DNA from: Inquilinus sp. KBS0705
GTDB lineage: Bacteria; Bacteroidota; Bacteroidia; Sphingobacteriales; Sphingobacteriaceae
Assembly (NCBI GenBank): GCA_005938025.2
Contig: VCCI02000001.1
Span: 1,178,001 to 1,242,000, forward strand
Direction: 5' to 3'
DNA: 64,000 nt
Shown here: piece after piece, positions 36,827 to 45,684 of the stretch
Layout of the letters: every line of letters begins with the position of its first letter
How positions within the stretch are numbered: position 1 is the first letter of the stretch
Translations under genes and position numbers: made by a program
Notes under the pieces: model-generated
Databases searched by the model: none
What the model saw: the letters and a program-made list of their open reading frames with translations, nothing else
What the model was told of the DNA's origin: nothing

Positions 36827-38146
36827 TTAATGCACTAATATTTCTTCGCTTTCTGTTATTTCAACATCACCATCCGGTGAAATTGCCGTTAAATAAACCG
36901 TTTTAAGTTCGTTAACCAGTATAGGGTCGTACTTGGCTTTTACCTTTACGTAGTTGCGTGTAAAGCCATGCATAAAGCCGTCTTTAATATCGCCCTCAAA
37001 TAGTACCTGGTCGGTTTTATTTAGCTGACTTTCGTAAAAAGCGCGGCGTTTTTTGTCGGATAGTATGTGCAGCATCTTGCTCCTGTCTGCCCTGGTAGAC
37101 CCAGGTACCGAACCGCTCATTTCGGTAGCAAGGGTATTTTCACGCTCCGAATAGGTGAATACATGCAGGTAAGATATATCCAGGTCATTCAAAAAGTTGT
37201 AGGTATCTATGAAGTCTTCACGCGTTTCGCCGGGGAAACCTACTATCACATCAACACCAATGCAACAATCGGGCATTAGCTGCTTTATTTTTGCTACCCT
37301 GTTGGTATATAAGTCCCGTTTGTACCTGCGGCGCATTAATCCTAATATTTTATCAGACCCTGATTGTAACGGGATATGGAAGTGCGGCACAAAGCGTTTT
37401 GATGTGGCTACAAAAGCTATTATCTCATCGCTAAGCAGGTTTGGCTCGATAGATGATATTCTGATGCGTTCAATGCCTTTCACCTCGTCCAGCGCCTTTA
37501 CAAGGTCAAAGAATTTATCTTCGCGCTGGCCGTTGCGTATGCCAAAATCGCCAAGGTTAACCCCTGTCAATACGATCTCCTTAACACCCGATGCGGCAAT
37601 TTCTTTGGCCTGGGTTAAAACATTCTCGATGGTATCGCTGCGGCTGTTGCCACGCGCAAGCGGGATGGTGCAAAATGTGCAGGAGTAATCGCAGCCGTCC
37701 TGTACCTTTAAAAATGTGCGGGTGCGGTCGCCAAACGAATATGAAGGCACAAACTGGTTGGCCTCGCTCACCGGCTGGTTATAAACAATAGCCTTTGGGT
37801 TTTTGGTCAAATCGGTAATATAATCTACCAGCTGAAATTTTTCTGCAGCGCCTAAAACCATGTCAACACCGGGTATTTCGGCGATCTCTTTCGGTTTTAA
37901 TTGCGCATAGCAGCCAACGATGGTAATAAACGCATCAGGAGATATTTTAAGAGCCTCTTTAACTATCTTTTTGCACTTTTTATCAGCATTATCAGTAACC
38001 GAACAGGTGTTGATAACATACACATTCGGCTTATCTGTAAAATCAACGGTATCAAAACCGGCCTGGTTAAACATGCGGCCAATAGATGATGTCTCCGAAT
38101 AATTCAGTTTACAACCTAATGTATAAAAAGCTACTTTCTTGTTCAT
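36827..38146 (-). CDS. mtaB: tRNA t6A37 methylthiotransferase MtaB
   Basis: About 439 aa from ATG 38146 ([15 protein letters not shown]). The N-terminal UPF0004 domain carries three cluster cysteines (GCKLN, TCSVT, GCYAQ). The radical SAM domain has CDYSCTFC (about 147-154), and a TRAM domain ends the protein. The [10 protein letters not shown] start distinguishes MtaB from MiaB and RimO. It converts t6A37 to ms2t6A in tRNA. A perfect minus-strand -7 box (TATCTTTG, 38157-38164) sits just upstream. Confidence 0.94.
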   Translation of the reverse strand: MNKKVAFYTLGCKLNYSETSSIGRMFNQAGFDTVDFTDKPNVYVINTCSVTDNADKKCKKIVKEALKISPDAFITIVGCYAQLKPKEIAEIPGVDMVLGAAEKFQLVDYITDLTKNPKAIVYNQPVSEANQFVPSYSFGDRTRTFLKVQDGCDYSCTFCTIPLARGNSRSDTIENVLTQAKEIAASGVKEIVLTGVNLGDFGIRNGQREDKFFDLVKALDEVKGIERIRISSIEPNLLSDEIIAFVATSKRFVPHFHIPLQSGSDKILGLMRRRYKRDLYTNRVAKIKQLMPDCCIGVDVIVGFPGETREDFIDTYNFLNDLDISYLHVFTYSERENTLATEMSGSVPGSTRADRSKMLHILSDKKRRAFYESQLNKTDQVLFEGDIKDGFMHGFTRNYVKVKAKYDPILVNELKTVYLTAISPDGDVEITESEEILVH

Positions 38147-38156
38147 TTGCAAGGCG

Positions 38157-38164
38157 CAAAGATA
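38157..38164 (-). promoter_or_regulatory. -7 box of mtaB
   Basis: TATCTTTG on the minus strand, 11 bases before the ATG. No -33 box seen. Confidence 0.45.
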
Positions 38165-38310
38165 ACAATTATTGATTTACGGAATTAATGAGTTGTTGAT
38201 TTGTATGTAACCACAATGTCAACTACTTTAAGAGGATAGCTAAACATGTTAGATTAATGATATTTCTTTATCAATCAATAATTCTATAAATCAGTCATTC
38301 AATAATTTAA

Positions 38311-38877
38311 TTACATTCCCTCCCACCTGTAGCTCTGGTTCTCCAGCCCTATCAGGTCGATCACGCGGTTTACTACCGTCATGGCTACATCTTCGATGGT
38401 CTTAGGTTTGTTGTAGTAAGATGGCACTGCAGGGCATATTATACCTCCTGCTTCGGTAACGGTGGCCATGTTGCGTATATGGATGAGGTTTAAAGGGGTA
38501 TCGCGGGCTACCAGTATCAATTTACGTCGTTCTTTTAATATCACATCGGCAGCGCGGGTAATCAGGTCGTCAGATACGCCGGATGCTATGCGGCCCAGTG
38601 TACCCATACTGCATGGTACAACAACCATGGTATCAAACCGTGCAGAGCCTGATGCAAATGGCGCCATAAAATCGTTTTTGGCATAAACCTTAAATGGGTA
38701 GTTACTATGGTTGCTATTATCGAGTTCAAACTCCCAAACCTGTTTGGCATTGTCGCTCATCACTATGGCCACCTCAGCTATCTGGCTTTGTAATTGCTGC
38801 AATTTATCAAGCAATAGTTTGGCATAAATGGCCCCACTGGCACCGGTAACGGCTACTACAATTTTCTTCTTTGTCAT
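38311..38877 (-). CDS. ubiX: UbiX-type flavin prenyltransferase
   Basis: 188 aa. The FMN-binding signature is AVTGASGAIYAKLLLD (about 9-24). The active-site region CSMGTLGRIASGVSDDLITRAADV (about 88-111) and RDTPLNLIHIRNM are intact. It makes prenylated FMN for UbiD-type decarboxylases. No ubiD gene is nearby, so the partner is unlinked. Confidence 0.94.
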   Translation of the reverse strand: MTKKKIVVAVTGASGAIYAKLLLDKLQQLQSQIAEVAIVMSDNAKQVWEFELDNSNHSNYPFKVYAKNDFMAPFASGSARFDTMVVVPCSMGTLGRIASGVSDDLITRAADVILKERRKLILVARDTPLNLIHIRNMATVTEAGGIICPAVPSYYNKPKTIEDVAMTVVNRVIDLIGLENQSYRWEGM

Positions 38878-38918
38878 AATTATTATACAAAGTAAGCCAA
38901 TAAATTTAATGTATGGGC

Positions 38919-39164
38919 TTAGTACCTAAAATCTTTACGCCAGAATTTTTCTATCGACCGTTGTGGCAGCCATTTGTATTTAACCCCATCTGTACGGGTA
39001 GCGTAGTAAAACACAACCCGCGAGCCGGGCCGCATATGTAAACTATCTATGGTAAAGTATTGCGAGTAGCGCACATGATAAACCCTGTCGCCCGGTTTAT
39101 ACAACGGCCGCTCTGTTGCACACGAAATGCAAAGCAATAGTGCAAATACCAGCAGGTATTTCAT
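38919..39164 (-). CDS. Small hypothetical lipoprotein
   Basis: 81 aa. It has a lipobox LCISC (about 11-15) and a compact domain of about 65 residues (GDRVYHVRYSQYFTIDS, then GSRVVFYYATRTDG). The pattern could form a small SH3-like beta-barrel, which is only a guess. No family recognised. Confidence 0.75.
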   Translation of the reverse strand: MKYLLVFALLLCISCATERPLYKPGDRVYHVRYSQYFTIDSLHMRPGSRVVFYYATRTDGVKYKWLPQRSIEKFWRKDFRY

Positions 39165-39257
39165 GAGTACAGGTTTAGGCGTAAGAAACTGCTTGCAGGC
39201 AGTATATAATCTTTATGTACGGTTATGTGTTTGGCTATAAATGCTTTTTAGGAGAAT

Positions 39258-39327
39258 AAAAAAGGGTCGAATAACTCGTACTCGACCCTACATCTACCTA
39301 TGAAAAACATGCCCTTTGAGCGGGCAT
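39258..39327 (-). ncRNA. Candidate small RNA, copy 1 (hairpin, linker, terminator)
   Basis: On the minus strand, in order: a -7 box TATATTTG (39330-39337); a hairpin ATGCCC/GGGCAT (39327-39309); a linker with TGTTTTTCATAGGTAG; then an intrinsic terminator with 8-bp stem AGGGTCGA/TCGACCCT (39289-39263) and six T. The predicted RNA is about 68 bases. A second locus at 43051-43145 has the same order with different stem sequences. On the plus strand a 12-codon frame (39300-39338) also exists. Identity as an RNA gene is inferred. Confidence 0.5.
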
Positions 39328-39329
39328 CA

Positions 39330-39337
39330 CAAATATA
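39330..39337 (-). promoter_or_regulatory. -7 box before candidate small RNA
   Basis: Perfect TATATTTG on the minus strand. It ends just 2 bases before the first hairpin of the element, so transcription would start within or at the hairpin. A TTG 24 bases further up is badly spaced. Confidence 0.45.
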
Positions 39338-39391
39338 ATAAGTGTTTTTTATATTATTAAACAATTTGTTAAAATAAATTTAACCTTCTAT

Positions 39392-40267
39392 TTAATAATT
39401 TTTCTCGATAAGTGTTTGAATGATACCGTCTACCATACCCACGGTAGGCACATAAATATGTTTAATATTGGCCGATTTTAACACGGTTAAATAGATCTCA
39501 CAGGCTGGGATTATAACATCTGCCCTATCCTGGTTAAGCCCTAAAACGTTGATGCGGTCTTTTAACGAAAACGAGCTAAGGTAGTTGTACAGATCTTTAA
39601 GTTTGGCGTAACTTAAAGGGGCGTTATCTTTTTCTTTAGATAGGCGGTAAAGTTTATTAATATTTCCGCCGGTACCTATGCCCCAAATGTTTTTATGTGA
39701 GCGGGTATTTTCGCGTATAAAATCGCGCATTTCATTCCAGGTCTCTTCTTTATCCTGGTTATCTAATATACGTATGGTGCCCAGGTTAAACGATTGCGAA
39801 GCCACCAACTCTTCATCGCTGAATAAGGAAAGCTCGGTACTACCGCCACCTACATCAATATACAGGTAGTTTTTGCCCTTATCAATATTGATCTCGGCAT
39901 GGCTGGCATAAATAATTTTAGCTTCCTTTTCGCCATGGATGATCTCGAGGTTAATGTCGGCCTCATCCTTTATACGTGCAACAACTTCCTGCCCGTTAAG
40001 TGCCTCGCGCATGGCCGATGTGGCGCATGCCATGTAAGCGCTTACCTTGTAAACATCCATCAGGTTACGAAAGGCCTGCATAGATTTGATCAAATCGGTA
40101 GCCTTTTTGTCGGATATGTGTTTGTTTAAAAAAGCGTCATCGCCTAAACGTACAGGCACCCTTATCAGCGTGTTTTTTTTGAAGGATATAGATCCGTTGT
40201 TCTCTATAATATCTGCTATAAGCAGCCTTACAGCGTTCGATCCCACATCAATGGCAGCGTATCTCAA
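39392..40267 (-). CDS. Ppx/GppA family phosphatase
   Basis: 291 aa, the short form made of the two actin-like domains only. Phosphate loops are AAIDVGSNAVRLLIAD (about 4-19) and YIDVGGGSTELSLF (about 135-148). It should hydrolyse polyphosphate or pppGpp. The ATG overlaps the ppk1 stop by 4 bases, so synthesis and breakdown of polyphosphate are likely co-expressed. Confidence 0.92.
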   Translation of the reverse strand: MRYAAIDVGSNAVRLLIADIIENNGSISFKKNTLIRVPVRLGDDAFLNKHISDKKATDLIKSMQAFRNLMDVYKVSAYMACATSAMREALNGQEVVARIKDEADINLEIIHGEKEAKIIYASHAEINIDKGKNYLYIDVGGGSTELSLFSDEELVASQSFNLGTIRILDNQDKEETWNEMRDFIRENTRSHKNIWGIGTGGNINKLYRLSKEKDNAPLSYAKLKDLYNYLSSFSLKDRINVLGLNQDRADVIIPACEIYLTVLKSANIKHIYVPTVGMVDGIIQTLIEKNY

Positions 40268-42318
40268 TTTATTGTATTTTTGTTTTTAAGGTAGTTGTAA
40301 ATGTCTATCTGGGCGCGTGTAAGCGTTTCTTCTTTTGTTTTTTGGTATTTATTTACACTTGTACCGGTAATTTCGCGGGCCTTTGTATTATCGCGCAGTT
40401 GTATATCAATAATATCTCTCACCTCTTTTTTAAGGCTCTCGTCGTATATTGGGAAACCAACTTCTACCCGGTTATCTATATTACGTGTCATAAAATCGGC
40501 CGAGGTAAGGTATATCAGTTCGTTGCCACCATTGCCATAAATATGAACGCGCGAATGCTCAAGGTATTTATCTACAATGCTGATGATCTTAATGTTTTCG
40601 CTGCAGCCTTTTACACCGGGTATCAGGCAGCACATACCACGAACGATCAGCTTTATACGTACCCCGGCGTTACTTGCCTGGTATAATTTTGCTATAAGCT
40701 GTTCATCGGCAAGGCTGTTCATTTTAAATATCATGTAGGCCTTTTTACCTGCTTTAGCCAGCTTTATTTCGTTATCAATAAGCTGGTATATGTTTGGCCG
40801 CGAATCTATTGGCGATACAATAAGGTTTTTTAAACCTTTGGGTAAGGTGTTTTTATTTAGGGCCCTAAATATGTTAACCAAATCGGCGGTTATTTTTTTA
40901 TTTGCGGTAAGCAAGGTGTGGTCGGCATAAATAGCAGCCGTTTTCTCGTTAAAGTTACCGGTAGACAGGCAGGCGTAGTAAGCCTGCTTGCCTTTTTCCA
41001 TACGGGTTACCAGGCATATTTTTGAGTGCACCTTATAACCATCCATGCCGTATAAAACGTTTACTCCACCCTCCTCCAGCCTGTTGCTCCAGTATATATT
41101 GTTCGATTCATCAAACCTTGCGCGCAGCTCCACCAAACAGTATACCCGCTTGCCATTTTTAGCGGCATTAATAAGCGCGTGAATGATCTTTGAGTTTTCG
41201 GCCAGGCGGTATACGGTTATGCTTATTTCTTTAACCTTAGGGTCGATAGCTGCCTCGCGTAAAAAGTGTATTACATAATCAAAAGACTGATATGGCGTAC
41301 TGATAAGGAAGTCTTTTTTGGCTATCATCCCCATCAGGCTTTTACCAAACGACAGGCCATCAACCGCCAGCGGCAGATTTTTGGTGTATTCAAGGTCGGG
41401 CCGGCCTACATTAGGAAAAGCGATAAAGTTTTTAAAGTTATGGTAGCGGTTGCCGGGTATCAAATTCTCTTTACCCAGTTTCATTTTTTTTACCAGGTAA
41501 TTCAGCATTTCCTCGGGCATTTCGCCGTCGTATAACAGGCGCATTGGCTTACCCTTGCTCCGTTTTTGTAGGCTTTTGGCTAAAGCGTCAATGAATTTTA
41601 CGCTTACTTCTTTGTCCAGGTCAAGCTCGGCATCGCGTGTTAGCTGTAACGAGTAAGCTTCGATATTGTCATGATCGAAAATAAAGAAGATGTCCTCTAA
41701 ATTATATCTGATGATATCATCAAGCAGGATAATAAACTTCAGGTTGTTGGTTTCGGGCAGTACCAAAAAGCGGGGTAAATTATCCGGAAACTCTATTAGC
41801 GCGAACCTTGATTTTTTACCATTGGTAAGCTTTACAAAAAAGTAAATGGCCCTGTCGCGCAATTCCGGCATCGGCAGGGTGTCATCCAGCATTATGGGTA
41901 CCAGTGTAGATAATAGTTTTTCCCTGAAAAAGCTTTTTACAAATTCGCCACGGGTAACGTTTAGCTGTTTATCGTTCAGCAGGAATATCTTTTCTTCAGC
42001 AAGTTCTTTTACAATAATATCTTCGTACAGGTGGTTAAACTTGCGCTCCTGCTTTACCACTATGGTTTTTATCTGGGCCAGTACTTTTTTGGGGTTGTAA
42101 CCTAAAATTTCTTTTGCTTTCTCGTTTAAGTTGGCCAGGCGCGACAGCGTGGCTACCCTTACCCTGTAAAATTCATCAAGGTTGGATGAGAAGATGGCCA
42201 GGAACCTTATCCGTTCAATTAAGGGTACAGCCGGGTCGGCAGCTTCCTGCAAAACCCTGTCGTTAAAGTATAGCCAGCTTATTTCCCGATTAATTAAAGG
42301 AATGTTTTTAGTATCCAT
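40264..42318 (-). CDS. ppk1: Polyphosphate kinase 1
   Basis: 684 aa, full length. The N-terminal NREISWLYFNDRVLQEA block, the middle domain and the two C-terminal phospholipase-D-like domains are present. The catalytic histidine region is YKVHSKICLVTR, and STGNFNEKTAAIYADHTL follows. It makes polyphosphate from ATP and can run in reverse. It is first gene of a two-gene operon with the Ppx/GppA phosphatase. Confidence 0.95.
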   Translation of the reverse strand: MDTKNIPLINREISWLYFNDRVLQEAADPAVPLIERIRFLAIFSSNLDEFYRVRVATLSRLANLNEKAKEILGYNPKKVLAQIKTIVVKQERKFNHLYEDIIVKELAEEKIFLLNDKQLNVTRGEFVKSFFREKLLSTLVPIMLDDTLPMPELRDRAIYFFVKLTNGKKSRFALIEFPDNLPRFLVLPETNNLKFIILLDDIIRYNLEDIFFIFDHDNIEAYSLQLTRDAELDLDKEVSVKFIDALAKSLQKRSKGKPMRLLYDGEMPEEMLNYLVKKMKLGKENLIPGNRYHNFKNFIAFPNVGRPDLEYTKNLPLAVDGLSFGKSLMGMIAKKDFLISTPYQSFDYVIHFLREAAIDPKVKEISITVYRLAENSKIIHALINAAKNGKRVYCLVELRARFDESNNIYWSNRLEEGGVNVLYGMDGYKVHSKICLVTRMEKGKQAYYACLSTGNFNEKTAAIYADHTLLTANKKITADLVNIFRALNKNTLPKGLKNLIVSPIDSRPNIYQLIDNEIKLAKAGKKAYMIFKMNSLADEQLIAKLYQASNAGVRIKLIVRGMCCLIPGVKGCSENIKIISIVDKYLEHSRVHIYGNGGNELIYLTSADFMTRNIDNRVEVGFPIYDESLKKEVRDIIDIQLRDNTKAREITGTSVNKYQKTKEETLTRAQIDIYNYLKNKNTIN

Positions 42319-42447
42319 ATATGCCCTGCTCTACAAAACTGCTTATTTATTTGTTAATTTTATATTAACTTATTGGTATTTTAATGTGTGCTTTATATTA
42401 AGTACAATAAACAGCGCCAATATATGTGGCTAATACAAATCAAACAT

Positions 42448-42455
42448 TAGCTTTG
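42448..42455 (+). promoter_or_regulatory. -7 box of the YajQ gene
   Basis: Perfect TAGCTTTG 24 bases before the ATG at 42480. No -33 box seen. Confidence 0.45.
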
Positions 42456-42479
42456 TATTAATTATTAAAACCAAAAAAT

Positions 42480-42971
42480 ATGCCCTCATTTGATATTGTA
42501 AGCAAAATAGATGGCCAAACGCTTGATAATGCTATTAACGTTGCCAAAAAAGAGATTTTAAACCGTTACGATTTCAACGACTCTAAAAGCACCATTGAAC
42601 TGGACAAAAAAACCAACCAGATAGACATACTTACCGAAAACGACATGCGCGTAAAAGCCATTGAAGGCGCAATTATTAGCCGCATGGTTAAACAGGGCCT
42701 TGACGCTAAAGCGCTTGATTTTGGAAAGGAACATTACGCATCGGGCAACATGATACGTAAAGAAATAAAGATAAAAGAAGGTATTGATAAAGAAGCGGCC
42801 AAAAAGATAGTGAAGAAGATAAAGGATAGCGGCCTTAAAGTACAGGCATCTATTATGGACGACCAGGTGCGTGTACAAGCCAAAAAGATAGATGACCTGC
42901 AAGCGGTTATCAGCCTGTGCCGTAAAGAAGATTTTGGCCAGCCCGTGCAGTATATTAATATGAGGGATTAG
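42480..42971 (+). CDS. YajQ family cyclic-di-GMP/nucleotide-binding protein
   Basis: 163 aa of full length. The start MPSFDIVSKIDGQTLDNAIN, KEILNRYDFNDSKS and the C-terminal VISLCRKEDFGQPVQYINMRD are all diagnostic. YajQ proteins bind nucleotides; some bind cyclic di-GMP and modulate transcription. The role in Bacteroidota is unknown. Confidence 0.95.
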   Translation: MPSFDIVSKIDGQTLDNAINVAKKEILNRYDFNDSKSTIELDKKTNQIDILTENDMRVKAIEGAIISRMVKQGLDAKALDFGKEHYASGNMIRKEIKIKEGIDKEAAKKIVKKIKDSGLKVQASIMDDQVRVQAKKIDDLQAVISLCRKEDFGQPVQYINMRD

Positions 42972-42973
42972 GC

Positions 42974-43049
42974 CTCACCCCATCCCTCTCGTTAGGAGAG
43001 GGAGCTTTATAAATTTTCAAGTTCTTTCCTTTGGAGAAGGCTGGGTGAG
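42974..43049. repeat. Intergenic palindromic repeat (multi-hairpin)
   Basis: Starts 2 bases after the YajQ stop. Outer arms CTCACCC (42974-42980) and GGGTGAG (43043-43049) enclose an 8-bp hairpin TCCCTCTC/GAGAGGGA (42983-43003) and a weaker CTTTCC/GGAGAAG stem, so it can fold as a three-way junction. The composition (GC-rich arms in an AT-rich gap) suggests a dispersed repeat. Confidence 0.65.
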
Positions 43050-43050
43050 C

Positions 43051-43145
43051 AAAAAAAAAGACCGCCCCATTATAGGGCGGCCTTTCTAACTAAACCAACT
43101 TTTATGAAAACAATCTTTAGTTGCCCCGTATAAACAGACCGGGGC
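43051..43145 (-). ncRNA. Candidate small RNA or 3'UTR element, copy 2
   Basis: Minus strand order: hairpin GCCCCG/CGGGGC (43145-43123), linker containing TTGTTTTCATAAAAGTTGG and TTTAG, then terminator with stem CCGCCC/GGGCGG (43080-43062) and nine T (43059-43051). The layout and the TGTTTTCATA core match the element at 39258-39327, while the stems differ in sequence. No promoter is visible, so it may be processed from the hsp20 3' end. Read on the plus strand, the other hairpin also has five T after it, so the region may stop both strands. Confidence 0.5.
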
Positions 43146-43173
43146 TTTTTGCTTTTGCCTGTGGGCTTTCAGC

Positions 43174-43611
43174 TTACTTTACAGCTATTTCTCTTGATTG
43201 AAATTTAGCTTCTTCTCTTTTAGCTACAGTTAACCTTAATATACCATCGGTATAATCAGCTTCGATTTTTGAATGGTCGGCGCTATCAGGTAAGGTGAAT
43301 GACCTTACAAATGAGCTGTAGCTGTACTCGCGTTTGCTGTATTTTTTAGATTCAGCAGTTTCTTCACTTTTATTTTCGGCTGATATAGTTAAAATGTTCT
43401 TGTCAAGGTTGATCTTAAAATCTTCCTTTTTTAAGCCCGGTACAGCCAATTCGATATGGAATTCGTTATCGTTTTCGGCAATGTTAACCGCAGGTACGCG
43501 GGTTACCAATTTGTCGCTTAAAAATGTATCGTTCAATATCGAATCGAATACATCGTTAAAGAATGGGCTTGCATTACTTTTTAGTCCGTTGTTAAATTTT
43601 ACCAGTGTCAT
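43174..43611 (-). CDS. Hsp20/alpha-crystallin small heat shock protein
   Basis: About 145 aa from ATG 43611 (MTLVKFNNGLKSNASPF); a frame open to 43668 is not protein-like at its start. The alpha-crystallin domain covers about 40-140 (VPAVNIAENDNEFHIELAVPG, then SFTLPDSADHSKIEADYTDGIL). The terminal IxI motif appears as REIAVK, a weak match. It should hold unfolding proteins under heat stress. A perfect palindrome (43699-43711) lies upstream. Confidence 0.93.
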   Translation of the reverse strand: MTLVKFNNGLKSNASPFFNDVFDSILNDTFLSDKLVTRVPAVNIAENDNEFHIELAVPGLKKEDFKINLDKNILTISAENKSEETAESKKYSKREYSYSSFVRSFTLPDSADHSKIEADYTDGILRLTVAKREEAKFQSREIAVK

Positions 43612-43698
43612 TTTTATAGTCTCCTTAAAATTTTGTTTTACTATTTTCGTAAACTGTATAATCAACACTTATACCAATACGTTTTTAAATACTTTTAG

Positions 43699-43711
43699 CG
43701 ACATAATGTCG
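43699..43711. promoter_or_regulatory. Operator-like palindrome between hsp20 and thioesterase
   Basis: CGACAT-A-ATGTCG, a perfect 6+6 inverted repeat with one central base. It lies between two divergent genes, 88 bases from hsp20 and 36 from the thioesterase gene. Confidence 0.4.
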
Positions 43712-43746
43712 TTACTTTTAAAATTTACCCGACAAAAAGTCTTAAA

Positions 43747-44193
43747 ATGGCTGAAAAAATATCAGATTATAAGTTTAAAACTGCTATCACCATTCGGTTT
43801 TCGGATATAGATGCAGTTGGCCACGTAAATAATGCAGTATACCTTACTTATTTTGAAGCGGCTCGTTTTAACTATTGGCGCGAGGTTACCAATTTAGATG
43901 TGAAGGAAACAGACATTATTGTAGGCCGGTCAGAGATCAATTATTTAAAGCCCGTAACCATTAACGACCAATTATTATGCTACGTAAGGGTGATACGGAT
44001 TGGCAACAGCAGTTTTGATGTTATGCACGTGCTTACAAAAATCACGGATAAGGGCGAAGAAATATGTACTACCTGTAAAACAGTATGCATCAGCTACGAT
44101 TATGATACCAATAAATCGATGCCTATTCCTGCAGAGGGGCGCCGAAAAATGATTGAATATGACGAGCCAAGGCTGATATTAAATACAAATTAG
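43747..44193 (+). CDS. Acyl-CoA thioesterase (4HBT/YbgC-like)
   Basis: 148 aa hotdog-fold enzyme. The active-site region is FSDIDAVGHVNNAVYLTYFEAARF (about 19-42), the YbgC/4HBT arrangement with the catalytic Asp and His-Val-Asn-Asn. It hydrolyses acyl-CoA thioesters; chain length preference is unknown. Confidence 0.92.
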   Translation: MAEKISDYKFKTAITIRFSDIDAVGHVNNAVYLTYFEAARFNYWREVTNLDVKETDIIVGRSEINYLKPVTINDQLLCYVRVIRIGNSSFDVMHVLTKITDKGEEICTTCKTVCISYDYDTNKSMPIPAEGRRKMIEYDEPRLILNTN

Positions 44194-44207
44194 ATGTGCA
44201 GATGTGC

Positions 44208-44273
44208 AAATTTCAGATGTGCAGATGCCTGTCAGTCGATTTTTTCATCTGCATATCTGCACATCTGAAATTT
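44208..44273. repeat. 19-bp perfect inverted repeat
   Basis: AAATTTCAGATGTGCAGAT (44208-44226) and its exact complement (44255-44273) form a long hairpin between two convergent genes. The left arm is preceded by two more GATGTGCA units (from 44193). It fills nearly the whole 88-base gap and looks like a dispersed palindromic element that may also stop transcription. Confidence 0.75.
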
Positions 44274-44281
44274 GAAATCGG

Positions 44282-45679
44282 TTAAAATATCTTTCCTGGA
44301 TTCAATATACCGTTAGGGTCAAATACCGCTTTTATACCTTTCCAAATGGCAAAGTGTAGTGGCGTATATTTTAGGTGCATAAAATCTTTTTGAACCAGGC
44401 CAATGCCATGCTCGCCGGATATGGTGCCGCCTAAGTTTACCGTTAGTTCAAATATTTCGGTGATGCCATCTTTTAATTTGCTGTTCCAGTCGGCATCACT
44501 CATGCTTTCTTTAATAATGTTTACATGCAGGTTGCCATCGCCGGCATGGCCATAGCAAACGGATGAAAAGCCGTACTTAGCCCCTACCTCTTTAATGCCT
44601 TTTATAAGTAATGGCAAAGCAGCACGTGGCACAACAGTGTCTTCTTCTTTGTAAACCGAGTTTGATTTAACAGAAACGGCCATGGTGCGCCTAACGCGCC
44701 ATATCTCCTCTTTTTGGGCCGATGAATCGGCAAATAATACATCCTGGCAATTATGCTGCTCTAAAACGGTATTTATCTGCTCGCAATCGGCAAATATTAC
44801 ATCCTGGTTAGTGCCGTCAACTTCTATTAACAAAAATGCTTCGATACCATCTTTCAGATCGAAGGTAATGCCATCGTGCTGTATTACCCATTCAATGCCC
44901 CGGCGCTCCATAAACTCAACCGCCGATGGTATTACACCTGCCCTAAAAATAGCCGATACAGCGGCGCAGGCATCCTCGTTGGTTGGGAACGATGCCAGCA
45001 TCAACGCGTCTAAAGTTGGTTTAGGTATTAATTTAGTTACTATTTTGGTAACGATACCCAGCGTACCCTCCGAGCCTATTAACAATTGCGTAAGGTTATA
45101 ACCTGATGCATATTTAAGTGTATTAGCTCCCGTCCATATCACATCGCCGTTAGGCAATACTACTTCTAAATTCAATATATATTCGCGTATGGTGCCATAT
45201 TTAACAACCCTTGGGCCGCCGGAGCAATTAGCCACATTGCCGCCAATAAAGCAACTGCCTTTACTTGCCGGGTCAACAGGATAAAGCAGGCCTTTTTGCG
45301 CCACGGCATCAATAAATGTTTCGGTAATTACGCCGGGCTCTACTGTAGCCTGCAGGTTTTGCTCATCAATATTCAGGATGTTATTAAAACGCTCCATTGA
45401 TAGCATCAGGCCGCCGTTTATGGCCAGTGCGCCACCTGCTAAACCGGTTCCGGCCCCGCGTGGTGTTACAGGTATTAAATGCTCATTGCAAAGTTTCATC
45501 AATGCCGACACTTGCTCAACAATTGATGGCTTTACGACTACTTCGGGGTAGTAAACAAGGTCTTCGGTTTCATCGTGGCTATAGTTCTCAATAGCAGTTT
45601 TCTCGGTCAATACGGCTCCGGCTCCAGCAATAGCGGTTATTGCCGCCAATATATCCCCGGTAATTTTATTGTAGGTCAT
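44282..45679 (-). CDS. FAD-linked oxidase (GlcD/D-lactate dehydrogenase type)
   Basis: 465 aa. The PCMH-type FAD-binding domain has TPRGAGTGLAGGAL (about 73-86) and GNVANCSGGPRVVKYGTIREY (about 145-165). The C-terminal FAD-oxidase domain has CYGHAGDGNLHVNI (about 383-396) and GEHGIGLVQK. It should oxidise a 2-hydroxy acid such as glycolate or D-lactate. No GlcE/GlcF partner is adjacent, so it may act as a single-subunit enzyme. It starts 5 bases after the folB stop. Confidence 0.92.
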   Translation of the reverse strand: MTYNKITGDILAAITAIAGAGAVLTEKTAIENYSHDETEDLVYYPEVVVKPSIVEQVSALMKLCNEHLIPVTPRGAGTGLAGGALAINGGLMLSMERFNNILNIDEQNLQATVEPGVITETFIDAVAQKGLLYPVDPASKGSCFIGGNVANCSGGPRVVKYGTIREYILNLEVVLPNGDVIWTGANTLKYASGYNLTQLLIGSEGTLGIVTKIVTKLIPKPTLDALMLASFPTNEDACAAVSAIFRAGVIPSAVEFMERRGIEWVIQHDGITFDLKDGIEAFLLIEVDGTNQDVIFADCEQINTVLEQHNCQDVLFADSSAQKEEIWRVRRTMAVSVKSNSVYKEEDTVVPRAALPLLIKGIKEVGAKYGFSSVCYGHAGDGNLHVNIIKESMSDADWNSKLKDGITEIFELTVNLGGTISGEHGIGLVQKDFMHLKYTPLHFAIWKGIKAVFDPNGILNPGKIF

Positions 45680-45684
45680 GGTTA

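Noticed and set aside
39300..39338. 12-codon plus-strand frame in the first small-RNA-like element (similar 9-codon frame at 43104-43133) as leader peptides
   Set aside because: Both begin ATGAAAA and end in or beyond the hairpin, but no plus-strand gene follows at either locus, so attenuation makes no sense; the minus strand has the consistent terminator.
42974..43145. CRISPR array or phage attachment site
   Set aside because: The repeats are inverted and of different kinds, with no spacer periodicity, cas gene, integrase or tRNA nearby.
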